A stretch of 30,210 nucleotides of DNA, taken from the NCBI GenBank assembly GCA_022837245.1, contig JALHHX010000011.1, positions 4,654 through 34,863 on the forward strand. Reading direction: 5' to 3'. Each line of letters starts with the position of its first letter. Position 1 is the first letter of the stretch. Below are positions 8,471 to 15,969 of the stretch, piece after piece. A program made the position numbers and the translations under genes. Under the pieces are notes generated by a model, which was not told the DNA's origin, did not search any database, and saw nothing but the letters and a program-made list of their open reading frames with translations. Origin of the DNA: Lentisphaerota bacterium (GTDB taxonomy: Bacteria; Verrucomicrobiota; Kiritimatiellia; RFP12; UBA3636).

Positions 8471-10006
8471 TTAGAAAGCCAAGCTGCCGGAGGCGATGAC
8501 GTGGGCTATGCCGTCGGGGTAGGCGTGGGGGCGGGGGTAGGTGGCAGTGTCTCGGATTGTTGCAGGGTCGAAGACGCAGATATCAGCCACATTGCCTTCG
8601 CGTATGACGCCGCGCCCTTTAAGTCCGAATGTTTCGGCCGGCAGAGATGTTATGCGGCGCACTGCTTCGCTAAGGGACATGAGTTTTTCGTCGCGACAAA
8701 GCGCCAAGAACCGAGGAAAGGTTCCGAACGCGCGTGGATGCGGGTGATCGTCTGAAAGCGTGCCCTCCACTGAGCGCAGCGATGCGTCGGAGCCGATCAT
8801 AACCCAGGGCAGCGACAGGATGCGGCGGAGGTTGTCCTCGGACATGCCGAAGAAGAAGCCGCCGGTGCGAAGCCCGTCGGATTCAACTATGCGAAGCACC
8901 GCCTCCGCAGGCGGCACTTCTAGCTCCGCCGCGATGTCGTCTATGCGGTGTCCGCGAAACGACGCATTGGAGTCGGCCCACGTGGCACCAACCATCACCG
9001 TGCTCCAATATTCCGGCGAACGCGTCGTCATCATTTCAGTCGCTATTTTATTGCGCGTGGCACGGTCTTCGAGGCGGGCGAGAATTTCAGAGCGATCGCC
9101 GCGTTCCGCCCATTCGGGCAGGATGACATCGAGATCCGTCCCCGCCGCTGTGTACGGGTAGCGGTCGGCGGCGACGCGCACGCCGTCAGCGCGGGCGGCT
9201 TCGATGTGCGATATGGCGGTCTCAAGTTTATGCCAGTTCGTTTTGCCGGAAGTTTTGAAATGCGAAATCTGCAACGGCACATCGCTGGCGCGTGCGGTTT
9301 CGATGGCCTCGTCGATTGCTTCTATGAGATGTTCGCCCTCGCTGCGCAGGTGCGTGGCATAGTGTCCACCGTGCCGCGCGCATTCGGCGGCAAGGGCTTT
9401 GATCTCCTCCGGCAGTGCGTGGCATGATGGCTGATAGAGTAGACCGGTGGAAAATCCTGCTGATCCGTTTTCCAGCTCCTCGGCGAGGAGCCGCGTCATG
9501 GCGGTGATTTCGTCTTTTGTCGCGGGGCGTGCCTCCATGCCGATCACCGCCATTCGCAGGTTGCGGTGTCCGGTGAGGAACACGATGTTCATCAAGGGCG
9601 AGGCTTCCCTGAGCAACGCGGCGTACTCGCGTGCGTTGCGCCATGGGCGGGGGTACTTGTTAGATGCCCAATCGGAGGGGAGTCTGGCACCTCCTGTGAG
9701 CGGGGATGCGGAGGAGCCGCATTGGCCGACGATTTCCGTGGTTACGCCCTGCCGGATTTTGCTTGGGGCGTCGGGGCGGAGCAGTATGTAGGCGTCGGAA
9801 TGCGAATGGACGTCGATAAAGCCGGGAGCCACCCACATGCCCGAGCAGTCGATGGTCTTTCCTGCCGTTGCGTTCGCTAGATCTCCGGCTGAGGAGATCG
9901 TGGAGCCACGGATTCCGACGTCCGCGCGGCGCGGTTCTCCGCCAAGACCGTCCGCGACGCAGCCGTTCGCGAGGACTAGATCGAAATCCTGTTCGATCGA
10001 GATCAT
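8471..10006 (-). CDS. N-acyl-D-amino-acid deacylase (D-aminoacylase family amidohydrolase)
   Basis: 511 residues, close to the usual 480-530. Family members hydrolyse N-acyl-D-amino acids with a metal-dependent amidohydrolase barrel. Visible signatures are DVHSHSD (His67, His69), the VGQCGSSASP turn with Cys96 (the cysteine metal ligand typical of this subfamily), ATHLRSEG (His219), LQISHFKTSG (His249) and MIGSDASLR (Asp408). The GFSTGLLYQPS motif is also typical. The ATG overlaps the stop of the upstream gene by 4 nt (ATGA), so the two are translationally coupled. A role in recycling D-amino-acid peptides or peptidoglycan pieces is inferred. A dihydroorotase or hydantoinase is less likely given the HSHSD and Cys pattern. 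Confidence 0.9.
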   Translation of the reverse strand: MISIEQDFDLVLANGCVADGLGGEPRRADVGIRGSTISSAGDLANATAGKTIDCSGMWVAPGFIDVHSHSDAYILLRPDAPSKIRQGVTTEIVGQCGSSASPLTGGARLPSDWASNKYPRPWRNAREYAALLREASPLMNIVFLTGHRNLRMAVIGMEARPATKDEITAMTRLLAEELENGSAGFSTGLLYQPSCHALPEEIKALAAECARHGGHYATHLRSEGEHLIEAIDEAIETARASDVPLQISHFKTSGKTNWHKLETAISHIEAARADGVRVAADRYPYTAAGTDLDVILPEWAERGDRSEILARLEDRATRNKIATEMMTTRSPEYWSTVMVGATWADSNASFRGHRIDDIAAELEVPPAEAVLRIVESDGLRTGGFFFGMSEDNLRRILSLPWVMIGSDASLRSVEGTLSDDHPHPRAFGTFPRFLALCRDEKLMSLSEAVRRITSLPAETFGLKGRGVIREGNVADICVFDPATIRDTATYPRPHAYPDGIAHVIASGSLAF

Positions 10007-10641
10007 GAGCCGGCGGTGGCGTCTGTTCCCGGCTCTGCCGGAACTGCGGAGTCCGTTGCGGATGTTTCGGCGGGGGAGGCAGGCTCAAGGAGGCGCTGCA
10101 CCTGGCGTTGGACGCCGGGGAGCTCGTCGATACCCAGGTCGGGGTCTGTTACGAGCATGACCTCGCCTGTTTTCTTGTGTTCGTACACCCGGATCATAGT
10201 GCCGTCGGTAGCGTGGCGCACCCTGCGTTCGATAAGAATTTTCTTGCGTTCAAGCATTACTGCCAGAATGAAAATGACGGACGTGTTTTCGAAGCTGTCC
10301 TCCTGCTCCATCAGTTTACGGAGCAGTGACTCCGCGGTTTCGCGCGGCAGCGGTTCCGGTGCAGGCGGTTCCGGGGCAGAGTAGGGACTGTGCCACGAGC
10401 TGATCCAATCGGTGCCCTGCATCTCCGGCCAGCATGAGGGGCAGAAATCGAGGCGCACGTAATCGGGTGGCTTTGTTTTTTTGGGGTTCTCCGCGTATGC
10501 GGCGATTTTTTCCGCAAGCAGAGTCTGGACTACGTTGTCTTCAAAGACGGCGACGGCGGAATGACACCGTTCGCCGTCGATGAAGTCGGCTGAGCACTTG
10601 TGGCAGGAGTGGGAGCGCGAGCGCAGGTTCCAGTCGATCAT
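10003..10641 (-). CDS. Hypothetical zinc-ribbon-like protein
   Basis: 212 residues, function not recognised. The N-terminal half has two CxxC knuckles, Cys13-Cys16 (SCHKC) and Cys67-Cys70 (FCPSC), about 50 residues apart, which suggests a zinc ribbon. The middle is charged and helical (RETAESLLRKLMEQEDSFENTSVIFILAVMLERKKIL is split by no membrane-length segment I trust). The C-terminal 30 residues are rich in Ala, Pro, Thr and Ser, likely disordered. It starts 16 nt after the GH4 gene and overlaps the deacylase start by 4 nt, so it belongs to that operon. The tight coupling argues that it is a real gene. Confidence 0.75.
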   Translation of the reverse strand: MIDWNLRSRSHSCHKCSADFIDGERCHSAVAVFEDNVVQTLLAEKIAAYAENPKKTKPPDYVRLDFCPSCWPEMQGTDWISSWHSPYSAPEPPAPEPLPRETAESLLRKLMEQEDSFENTSVIFILAVMLERKKILIERRVRHATDGTMIRVYEHKKTGEVMLVTDPDLGIDELPGVQRQVQRLLEPASPAETSATDSAVPAEPGTDATAGS

Positions 10642-10657
10642 GCGATCATTCCGAGTG

Positions 10658-12010
10658 CTACTTGTACGCCGGCAGCATGTCGCCGTGTGCTTCGATGAGT
10701 GCGTCGCACATTGCGACGATGTCGTCGATGCTGAGTTCGGCGGAGGTGTGCGGGTCGAGCATTGCGGCGTGGTAGATGTGTTCGCGTTTGCGCGTGAGCG
10801 CCGCCTCGATGGTGGTGAGGTGCACGTTGATGTTCGTCATGTTCAGCGCCGCGAGCTGTACTGGCAGTTTCCCGACGTATGTGCCTTGTACGCCCGCGGA
10901 GTCGGCCATGCACGGGACTTCCACCACCGCGTCTGCCGGCAGGTTTTCGATAAAGCCGTGGTTGAGAATGTTGCCGCCGAACTGGTATGGTTTGTTCGTT
11001 ACAACCGCCTCCATGATCGACGAGCCGTACTCATGCGAAAGCGTGTGTGTGAGCTGTGCGTTCTCGCAGAGATCCTTGTAGCGCTCCTTCCATTCCTTGA
11101 TCTGGTTTACGCAGCGGCGCGGATACTCGTCGAGGGGTATGTTATACTCGGCGATGAGCTCGGGGTAGTTCGACTTGATCCAGTACGGCATGTATTCTGC
11201 ATTGTGCTCGCTGGATTCAGTGACGTAGTAGCCAAACTTGCGCATTATCTCAAGGCGCACCATGTTGCCGGACTTATCCTTGGGATTTTTTGCCTTGCGC
11301 CATGCGTCTAGTTTTTCGTTGGCGACGGCTTTGACTTCTGGGTAGATGTCGCGCCCGCCTTTTGTAAGTTTGAGCAACCAGCCCATGTGGTTGATGCCCG
11401 CCACGTGCTGGCGGATGTCGTCGCGCTCTCCTGGTCCCTGATAGAGTCCCAGCGTCCAGAGAAGGCTTCCTGTGCAGCCCTGGACCGAGTGGCAGAGTCC
11501 GACGGTTTTGATGGACGTGGCGCGCAGCATGGCGCCTGTCAGCATCGACATCGGGTTTGTGTAGTTCAGGAACCAGGCGTCGGGGCAGACCTTCTCCATG
11601 TCGGCGGCGAAGTCGAGCATGACGGGAATTGTGCGCAGGGCGCGGAATATGCCGCCGATGCCGAGCGTGTCAGCTATTGTCTGGCGCAGTCCGAATTTTT
11701 TCGGGATTTCGAAATCGATCACAGTGGAGGGTTCATACCCGCCCACCTGTATGGCATTGACCACGAAGTCGGATCCTTTGAGCGCCTTCTTGCGGTTGGG
11801 CACGCCTAGGTACGTCTTTATTTTCGCCCGGCCGTTGTTGATGTTTTTATTAAGGTTGTTGAGCATCATCTCCGATTGTTTCAGGCGCTCCCCGTCTATG
11901 TCGTAGAGCGCTATTTCGGAGTCGCGCAGCGAATCGCGGCACATGCAATCGCCGAGTACGTTTTTAGCGAACACCGAGCTGCCGGCACCCATGAAAGTGA
12001 TCTTTGCCAT
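10658..12010 (-). CDS. GH4-family alpha-galactosidase-like glycosidase (MelA type)
   Basis: 450 residues. GH4 enzymes cleave glycosides by an NAD+- and Mn2+-dependent redox mechanism in the cytoplasm. The N-terminal Rossmann motif is MAKITFMGAGSSVFA (Gly8, Gly10, Ser11), with YDID at the end of the second strand. LNYTNPMSMLT (Asn152) and LCHSVQG (Cys173) match the substrate- and metal-binding region, with His202 (HVAGINH) the expected second metal ligand. These motifs fit the alpha-galactosidase/alpha-glucosidase branch better than 6-phospho-glycosidases, but the exact sugar is uncertain. The ATG at 12010 is chosen because the protein starts exactly at the canonical fold; the open frame runs on only because it reads antisense to xseA. 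It heads the minus-strand operon. Confidence 0.88.
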   Translation of the reverse strand: MAKITFMGAGSSVFAKNVLGDCMCRDSLRDSEIALYDIDGERLKQSEMMLNNLNKNINNGRAKIKTYLGVPNRKKALKGSDFVVNAIQVGGYEPSTVIDFEIPKKFGLRQTIADTLGIGGIFRALRTIPVMLDFAADMEKVCPDAWFLNYTNPMSMLTGAMLRATSIKTVGLCHSVQGCTGSLLWTLGLYQGPGERDDIRQHVAGINHMGWLLKLTKGGRDIYPEVKAVANEKLDAWRKAKNPKDKSGNMVRLEIMRKFGYYVTESSEHNAEYMPYWIKSNYPELIAEYNIPLDEYPRRCVNQIKEWKERYKDLCENAQLTHTLSHEYGSSIMEAVVTNKPYQFGGNILNHGFIENLPADAVVEVPCMADSAGVQGTYVGKLPVQLAALNMTNINVHLTTIEAALTRKREHIYHAAMLDPHTSAELSIDDIVAMCDALIEAHGDMLPAYK

Positions 12011-12032
12011 AATTATAGTTTTCCCATGTATA

Positions 12033-12060
12033 TCTTGATTGTTTTTTCTTGATTGTTTTT
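12033..12060. repeat. Two tandem 14-bp repeats in the GH4/xseA divergent spacer
   Basis: TCTTGATTGTTTTT occurs twice head to tail at 12033-12046 and 12047-12060, 23 bases upstream of the GH4 start. On the minus strand this is an A-rich leader. It could be an operator pair or replication slippage. Confidence 0.7.
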
Positions 12061-12150
12061 TCTGCGGCTTTCCGCAACGACTTAATAATATACGCCGTGC
12101 CGGTTTTTTTTGCAAGCGCGGTGTTACATGGGCAAGTGGCCGATTACCTT

Positions 12151-12179
12151 TTGCTTTCCGGGGCGGCGGCGTGTATAAT
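12151..12179 (+). promoter_or_regulatory. Candidate xseA promoter (leaderless)
   Basis: TTGCTT (12151-12156), a 17-nt spacer and a perfect TATAAT (12174-12179) precede the xseA ATG by 8 nt. No Shine-Dalgarno sequence fits in that space, so the transcript would start at the start codon. Confidence 0.6.
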
Positions 12180-12187
12180 CGGCCGTC

Positions 12188-13603
12188 ATGGAAGACACAC
12201 GCAAGCCGGAGACAGTCAGCGCGCTTACAACGCGGATCAGGGGGGTGCTGGAGACCTCCTTCGCGCCCGGCGTCTGGGTGGAAGGGGAGATATCGAACTT
12301 CAAGGTTGTTACCGGTTCGGGCCATGCATATTTCTCGCTCAAGGACGCAGGAGCGCAGATCGCCTGCGCGTTTTTCCGTTTCACCACGCACATGCCGGGC
12401 GCCGACATAAAAGACGGCGAGAAGGTGCGCGTGCGAGGCGAGGTCACTGTATACGAGCAGCGCGGGAATTACCAGATCGCCGCGCGGAGCATCGAACGAA
12501 CTGGGATTGGAGACCTCATGGTCAGGTTCGAAGAGCTCAAGCGCAAGCTCAAGGCCGAGGGGTTGTTCGACCGCGAGAAGCGCCAGTTGCCGACGCTCCC
12601 GCGCAAAATAGGCATTGTCACATCGCCCACCGGCGCTGCCATACGCGACATGCTCAACGTGACGCGCCGCCGTTTCGCGAACATCCACATCGTTATCGCG
12701 CCCGCGCTTGTGCAGGGCGCCGGCGCGGCGAAACAGATCGTGGCGGGGATAGAACTTCTGAACAACATGCCGGAGCCGCCCGACGTGATTATCGTGGGAC
12801 GTGGCGGCGGCAGCATGGAGGATTTGTGGAGTTTCAACGAGGAGGAGGTGGCTCGTGCCATCCACGCATCTGGGATCCCGGTAATTTCCGCCGTCGGCCA
12901 CGAAACCGACGTGACCATCGCGGACTGGGTTGCCGACGTGCGGGCACCCACGCCGTCGGCCGCGGCGGAGCTTGTCGTGGGGCGCAAGGAAGATTTCGAA
13001 AAGCGTTTCTCCACCATGCAAACACGCCTGGTAAATGCCGTGAGGAATGCCGTGCGACACGCGCGTTCGCGCATCGAGATATCATCCGGCAGCCATGTCT
13101 TCCGCAAACCGGAAACGCTTGTCCGCCAGCATTCGCAGCGCATAGACAACCTGTGGCAGCGCATGGAATCCGCATTGAAAGGCGGCGCGTCGGGGCGCCG
13201 GGCCCGCCTCGACGCCGCCACGCCGCGCATGGCGGCGGCGATCGGCAGTTCATTGAACGCGCTGCGCCTCCGCCTCTCCGAGCTTGGTGGTGACGTCATG
13301 CATGGTGCGGAGACGGCGCTGGCGGAGAGCGCGCACAAACTTGAAAACCTTTCGGCCAGGCTGGAGACGCTCAATCCTACTGCAGTGCTTTCGCGGGGTT
13401 ACGCCATAGTCAAGGGCGAGGATGGCGTCATCATCAAGAGCGCGGCGCAGGCACGTGCGGGCGATAAGGTCGTGACGCAGTTGCGCGACGGCGAATTCCG
13501 ATCTCTCGTTTTGGACGGCACCGCCTCCTCGGCCAAACGCAAGGCGATGCGGCGCCCGAAACCCGCGTCAGCGCCATCGCCGGAGCAGCAGACGCTCTTC
13601 TGA
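12188..13603 (+). CDS. xseA: Exodeoxyribonuclease VII large subunit
   Basis: 471 residues, normal length. XseA with XseB degrades single-stranded DNA to short oligonucleotides. The N-terminal OB-fold is clear (GVWVEGEISNFKVVTGSGHAYFSLKD, residues about 28-53). The catalytic region has LPRKIGIVTSPTGAAIRDM, VGRGGGSMEDLWSFN (about residue 203) and VGHETDVTIADWVADVRAPTPSAAAE. A long helical region follows, and the C-terminus contains the family's NPTAVLSRGYAIV motif. The start is fixed by the promoter immediately upstream. No xseB follows in this window. The gene is divergent from the GH4 operon. Confidence 0.97.
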   Translation: MEDTRKPETVSALTTRIRGVLETSFAPGVWVEGEISNFKVVTGSGHAYFSLKDAGAQIACAFFRFTTHMPGADIKDGEKVRVRGEVTVYEQRGNYQIAARSIERTGIGDLMVRFEELKRKLKAEGLFDREKRQLPTLPRKIGIVTSPTGAAIRDMLNVTRRRFANIHIVIAPALVQGAGAAKQIVAGIELLNNMPEPPDVIIVGRGGGSMEDLWSFNEEEVARAIHASGIPVISAVGHETDVTIADWVADVRAPTPSAAAELVVGRKEDFEKRFSTMQTRLVNAVRNAVRHARSRIEISSGSHVFRKPETLVRQHSQRIDNLWQRMESALKGGASGRRARLDAATPRMAAAIGSSLNALRLRLSELGGDVMHGAETALAESAHKLENLSARLETLNPTAVLSRGYAIVKGEDGVIIKSAAQARAGDKVVTQLRDGEFRSLVLDGTASSAKRKAMRRPKPASAPSPEQQTLF

Positions 13604-13640
13604 AGACGCCGCGTGGCGGTACGTTGCGCAGGCGTTTTAA
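13603..13640 (+). terminator. Candidate xseA terminator
   Basis: AAGACGCC (13603-13610) pairs with GGCGTTTT (13631-13638) with one G-T wobble, and GCG/CGC extend the stem inward with one bulged A. TTTTAATAG follows. It starts at the xseA stop codon. Confidence 0.5.
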
Positions 13641-13678
13641 TAGCAACATTTTATTTTTTTTAAAAAATGCGATTTAGC

Positions 13679-13715
13679 TTGCACGCCTCCAGACGAATAG
13701 TATAATCTGGTGGCG
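13679..13715 (+). promoter_or_regulatory. RRM-gene promoter embedded in a 10-bp inverted repeat
   Basis: TATAAT (13701-13706) has a weak -35 TTGCAC (13679-13684) 16 nt upstream. CGCCTCCAGA (13684-13693) and TCTGGTGGCG (13706-13715) form an inverted repeat with one mismatch around the -10 box. It may be an operator. As RNA read from upstream it would be a hairpin followed by TTTTCTTC, that is, a second terminator for xseA. Confidence 0.5.
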
Positions 13716-13796
13716 TTTTCTTCAGATGAAGAGAACTGTTTAAACGCCCCCTGACAAGGGCAAAAAAAAAGAAAAGTTACACAGATCAGGATCACT

Positions 13797-14126
13797 ATGG
13801 ATATCTACGTTGGCAATCTGGCCTACTCGACCACTGACGACTCCCTTCAGCAACTATTTGCTGAATTTGGAACCGTTGAATCAGCACGCGTTTGCGTGGA
13901 CCGCATGTCCGGCCGCTCAAAAGGCTTTGGCTTTGTTGACATGCCTAATGAAGAAGAGGCCAGAAAGGCTATCGAAGCAACCAACGGACGCGAAGTCGAC
14001 GGGCGCGCGCTGCGCGTCAACGAATCGCAGCCGAAACCCCGCGAGGAACGTCGCGGCGGTTACGGTGGTGGCGATCGCCGCGGTGGCGGAGATCGTCGCG
14101 GTGGCGGTGGCGGCTCACGCTGGTAG
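13797..14126 (+). CDS. RRM-domain RNA-binding protein with Gly/Arg-rich tail
   Basis: 109 residues. One RNA recognition motif fills residues 1-75: RNP2 is IYVGNL (3-8) and RNP1 is KGFGFVDM (42-49). The tail (about 82-109) is rich in Gly and Arg with RGG repeats (RRGGYGGGDRRGGGDRR), typical of bacterial glycine-rich RNA-binding proteins, which in other bacteria are often cold-induced. It probably binds single-stranded RNA. The leader is long (about 85 nt) with small inverted repeats (CTTCAGATGAAG near 13722) and a weak Shine-Dalgarno CAGG 6 nt before the ATG. The long leader suggests post-transcriptional control, but this is inferred. Confidence 0.93.
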   Translation: MDIYVGNLAYSTTDDSLQQLFAEFGTVESARVCVDRMSGRSKGFGFVDMPNEEEARKAIEATNGREVDGRALRVNESQPKPREERRGGYGGGDRRGGGDRRGGGGGSRW

Positions 14127-14484
14127 CGCGACGGGTTTAATATCCTGCCGGGGGCGTTGGCTCATGCCATTTGCGCAACCAGGCGGGACAGCATACTTTC
14201 CCGTTTTGATTTGGCGGCGCAGGCCTTAAGGGGCTTGCGCAGGAGAATTGCGGACTTATGCCAGAGCCACTCCCGAACGGAGAGGGCTTGGAGAGGACAT
14301 CCTGTTTTCAGGGTGTCCTTTTTGTTTTAACAGTTGCTAACGAGTTTTCAAGGCTTCTGTCTTTTTCAAGGCCGAACAAATCTCCGGCTCCGAAGTGGCG
14401 TCGCATATGTGCATTTCTCAGGATCAGTGCTGCAGGCTTGTGTTTTGCGCTAGCCCCTAATCCCTAGGTCCTGGCCCCTGACCC
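14127..14484. other. 358-base gene-free stretch after the RRM gene
   Basis: No convincing gene is present. It holds an imperfect hairpin at 14217-14240 (GCGCAGGCC / GGCTTGCGC, one wobble), a strong terminator at 14294-14323, about 130 bases with nothing recognised, and a low-complexity CCCCTA/CCTGACCCCTAG tract at 14452-14488. The first 200 bases could be a structured 3' UTR of the RRM mRNA or a separate small RNA; no good promoter is seen. Confidence 0.5.
14294..14323 (+). terminator. Strong rho-independent terminator
   Basis: AGGACATCCTG (14294-14304) and CAGGGTGTCCT (14309-14319) form an 11-bp stem with one T-G wobble and a TTTT loop. TTTT (14320-14323) then GTTTT follow. It ends transcripts coming from the RRM gene. 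Confidence 0.85.
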
Positions 14485-15144
14485 CTAGAATCCCATATTC
14501 TCGTTTACGACGAGCACAGCTATATCGCCACGAGTGGGTTTACGTTCCATGATAACGGTCACTTTGCAGATGCGATCTGGGGAATCGCAGTTGGAGCAAA
14601 CGCCGGTTTTCGCGCACGGAGTGTTTTTCGAAAGTCGTATGCTGTTGGGCGGAGCCGCGCAGTTTTTAGCGCGGTTTAGAGCTTCGGCCACGCCGCCGTC
14701 GACGATCTTGTTGCGCCCTGCGACCAGTATGATCTTCTCCGGTCCGTAGATCGATGCTGCGACCCGGTTGCCGACGCCGTCGATATTGACGATGTCGCCT
14801 TCCGTTGACAGCCCATTGACGCCCGCGATAAACACGTCGCATGTTTGCTGCGCTTTCATCGTCGCTTTTTTCTCCTCGGCGCTCAAGTCGGGGTTGCCGT
14901 GTATCAGCAGCTTCGCTCCGTTGGCGGCAAGCTTGTCGAAAATCTCCAGATCCATCACGGATTGCGAGCCGCCGAACCCAATGGTTTTTGCGTTGGCTGT
15001 AGCGTTTACGATGAAGTCAGCTGCATCAGCCGCCGTCTCGCAGTATACAGCCTCAAATCCGCGTTTTACGAGATTGGCGGCAGTTTTGCGGCAGATCAGT
15101 TCAGAAGTCTTCTTGAGAATAGCAATAGTGTCGTCTTTTATCAT
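14485..15144 (-). CDS. LUD-domain protein (LutC/DUF162 family)
   Basis: 219 residues from ATG 15144 (222 if ATG 15153 is used). The LUD fold is shown by TIGFGGSQSVMDLEIFDKL, a cysteine in DVFIAGVNGLSTEGDIVNIDG's preceding segment (QQTCDVF), YGPEKIILVAGRNKIV, and a C-terminal cysteine cluster NTPCAKTGVCSNCDSP that is typical of stand-alone members. LutC relatives take part in lactate oxidation, but single-gene members like this have no settled function. I prefer ATG 15144 because a TATAAT box (15152-15157) overlaps the upstream ATG and would put the transcription start at 15144. No lutA or lutB neighbour is present. Confidence 0.88.
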   Translation of the reverse strand: MIKDDTIAILKKTSELICRKTAANLVKRGFEAVYCETAADAADFIVNATANAKTIGFGGSQSVMDLEIFDKLAANGAKLLIHGNPDLSAEEKKATMKAQQTCDVFIAGVNGLSTEGDIVNIDGVGNRVAASIYGPEKIILVAGRNKIVDGGVAEALNRAKNCAAPPNSIRLSKNTPCAKTGVCSNCDSPDRICKVTVIMERKPTRGDIAVLVVNENMGF

Positions 15145-15151
15145 GGCGGGC

Positions 15152-15181
15152 ATTATAGCATAGATGCCTGTTATTGGCCAA
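15152..15181 (-). promoter_or_regulatory. Candidate promoter of the LUD gene (leaderless)
   Basis: On the minus strand TTGGCC (15176-15181), an 18-nt spacer and perfect TATAAT (15152-15157) lie 7 nt before ATG 15144. Confidence 0.5.
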
Positions 15182-15185
15182 TGTC

Positions 15186-15231
15186 GTCTGACTTGTCCGG
15201 CGGCCCTTGTCCGACCAGTCTGACTCGTCCG
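15186..15231. repeat. Degenerate GTCTGACTTGTCCG repeats
   Basis: GTCTGACTTGTCCG (15186-15199) recurs as GTCTGACTCGTCCG (15218-15231), one mismatch in 14, with CTTGTCCGAC (15206-15215) between them. Intergenic. Confidence 0.65.
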
Positions 15232-15268
15232 ACTTCTCTCAAATAAGCTGAGTCAAGATTAGCAAAAT

Positions 15269-15805
15269 GTGAAAAAATCCCTCAATTCGATCAGAAGCGA
15301 TGTTTCAAAGGAAATTAAGCGCTTGGGCAAGACAATGGATATGGAATATCCCCCAAACGTGGAGTTCCTTGCGTACCTGAAGTCTGTTGAGAAACAAGTC
15401 GAGTCGCTTGGCTGTTTCTGGGAGACGCTGTGCATCACGTCGTACCGGAAGTCGGACGCGCAAAGCGAGCTGATCCACGAAAAAAGCAAGACGCTCAGCG
15501 TGACGCTGCGTGATTCCAACGAGGCCGTCACCGGAGAAACCCAGAATGAAGTCTTCGCCAACGCCATTAAAGGCATCGGCATTAAGGTGTGCCATGAGGC
15601 CTGCAAAAAAGCCCACATCTACGGGATTGAGAAAAAGGAAGAGTATCTCGTCGATGTAAAACCGCAAAGCCGGAGCAATACGAAGCTCAATGAAAACGGC
15701 GTGGATTATTACATATACACAAGCCTGAGCTGCAGCAAGAAACAAAGGTTGCTCCAGTTGCTCGGCAAGCACACCAACTGCGATGTTCATGTGAGCTATA
15801 AGTAA
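15269..15805 (+). CDS. Hypothetical protein
   Basis: 178 residues, not recognised. The start is GTG 15269, the first possible after an in-frame stop (15260-15262); no Shine-Dalgarno sequence is visible. The protein is charged, without signal peptide or membrane segment. The N-terminal third is helical (SIRSDVSKEIKRLGK, VEFLAYLKSVEKQVESL) and the rest mixed, with conserved-looking SELIHEKSKTLSVTLRD and GIEKKEEYLVDVKP. The end (YYIYTSLSCSKKQRLLQLL) could be a small alpha/beta domain. Its composition is that of a soluble protein, unlike the hydrophobic opposite-strand reading. It stands alone before the defence-type island. The gene is probably real; its function is unknown. Confidence 0.6.
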   Translation: MKKSLNSIRSDVSKEIKRLGKTMDMEYPPNVEFLAYLKSVEKQVESLGCFWETLCITSYRKSDAQSELIHEKSKTLSVTLRDSNEAVTGETQNEVFANAIKGIGIKVCHEACKKAHIYGIEKKEEYLVDVKPQSRSNTKLNENGVDYYIYTSLSCSKKQRLLQLLGKHTNCDVHVSYK

Positions 15806-15867
15806 GTGGGTAGAAGCTCTGGGCCACTATGCCAAACTTCAGGAAATGGCGTGATAATGCAAAGACT

Positions 15868-15938
15868 TGGTGGCATTTTATCTGAAATGTCTCTTTGTTG
15901 GTGGCAATTTTTCACAAATCTGGGAGAAAATGGTGGCA
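15868..15938. repeat. Three TGGTGGCA direct repeats at 31-32 bp spacing
   Basis: TGGTGGCA occurs at 15868-15875, 15899-15906 and 15931-15938, always followed by an A/T run. The spacing is three helical turns. The array is flanked by GTGATAAT at 15851-15858 and 15954-15961. It sits directly before the AAA gene and looks like an operator array. Confidence 0.65.
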
Positions 15939-15961
15939 AAAAGTCGCAGGAATGTGATAAT
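15931..15961 (+). promoter_or_regulatory. Candidate promoter of the AAA gene (extended -10, leaderless)
   Basis: TGT-GATAAT (15953-15961) is an extended -10 box 8 nt before the GTG start. The third TGGTGGCA repeat occupies the -35 region, so a protein bound there would compete with or recruit polymerase. Confidence 0.45.
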
Positions 15962-15969
15962 ATACGGGC

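Noticed and set aside
12011..13060. An 800-residue minus-strand reading frame extending GH4 upstream
   Set aside because: The extension is antisense to xseA and has no family similarity; GH4 begins at MAKITFMGAGSS (12010).
12049..13293. A 414-residue plus-strand frame overlapping xseA
   Set aside because: Extremely rich in Arg and His, no motifs, an off-frame shadow of GC-rich xseA.
14452..14488. CCCCTA / CCTGACCCCTAG tract
   Set aside because: Low-complexity sequence too short and irregular to call a defined repeat or array.
15305..15790. A 161-residue minus-strand frame opposite the unknown gene
   Set aside because: Hydrophobic, low-complexity translation without a start signal; the plus-strand protein has normal soluble composition. 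Not fully excluded.
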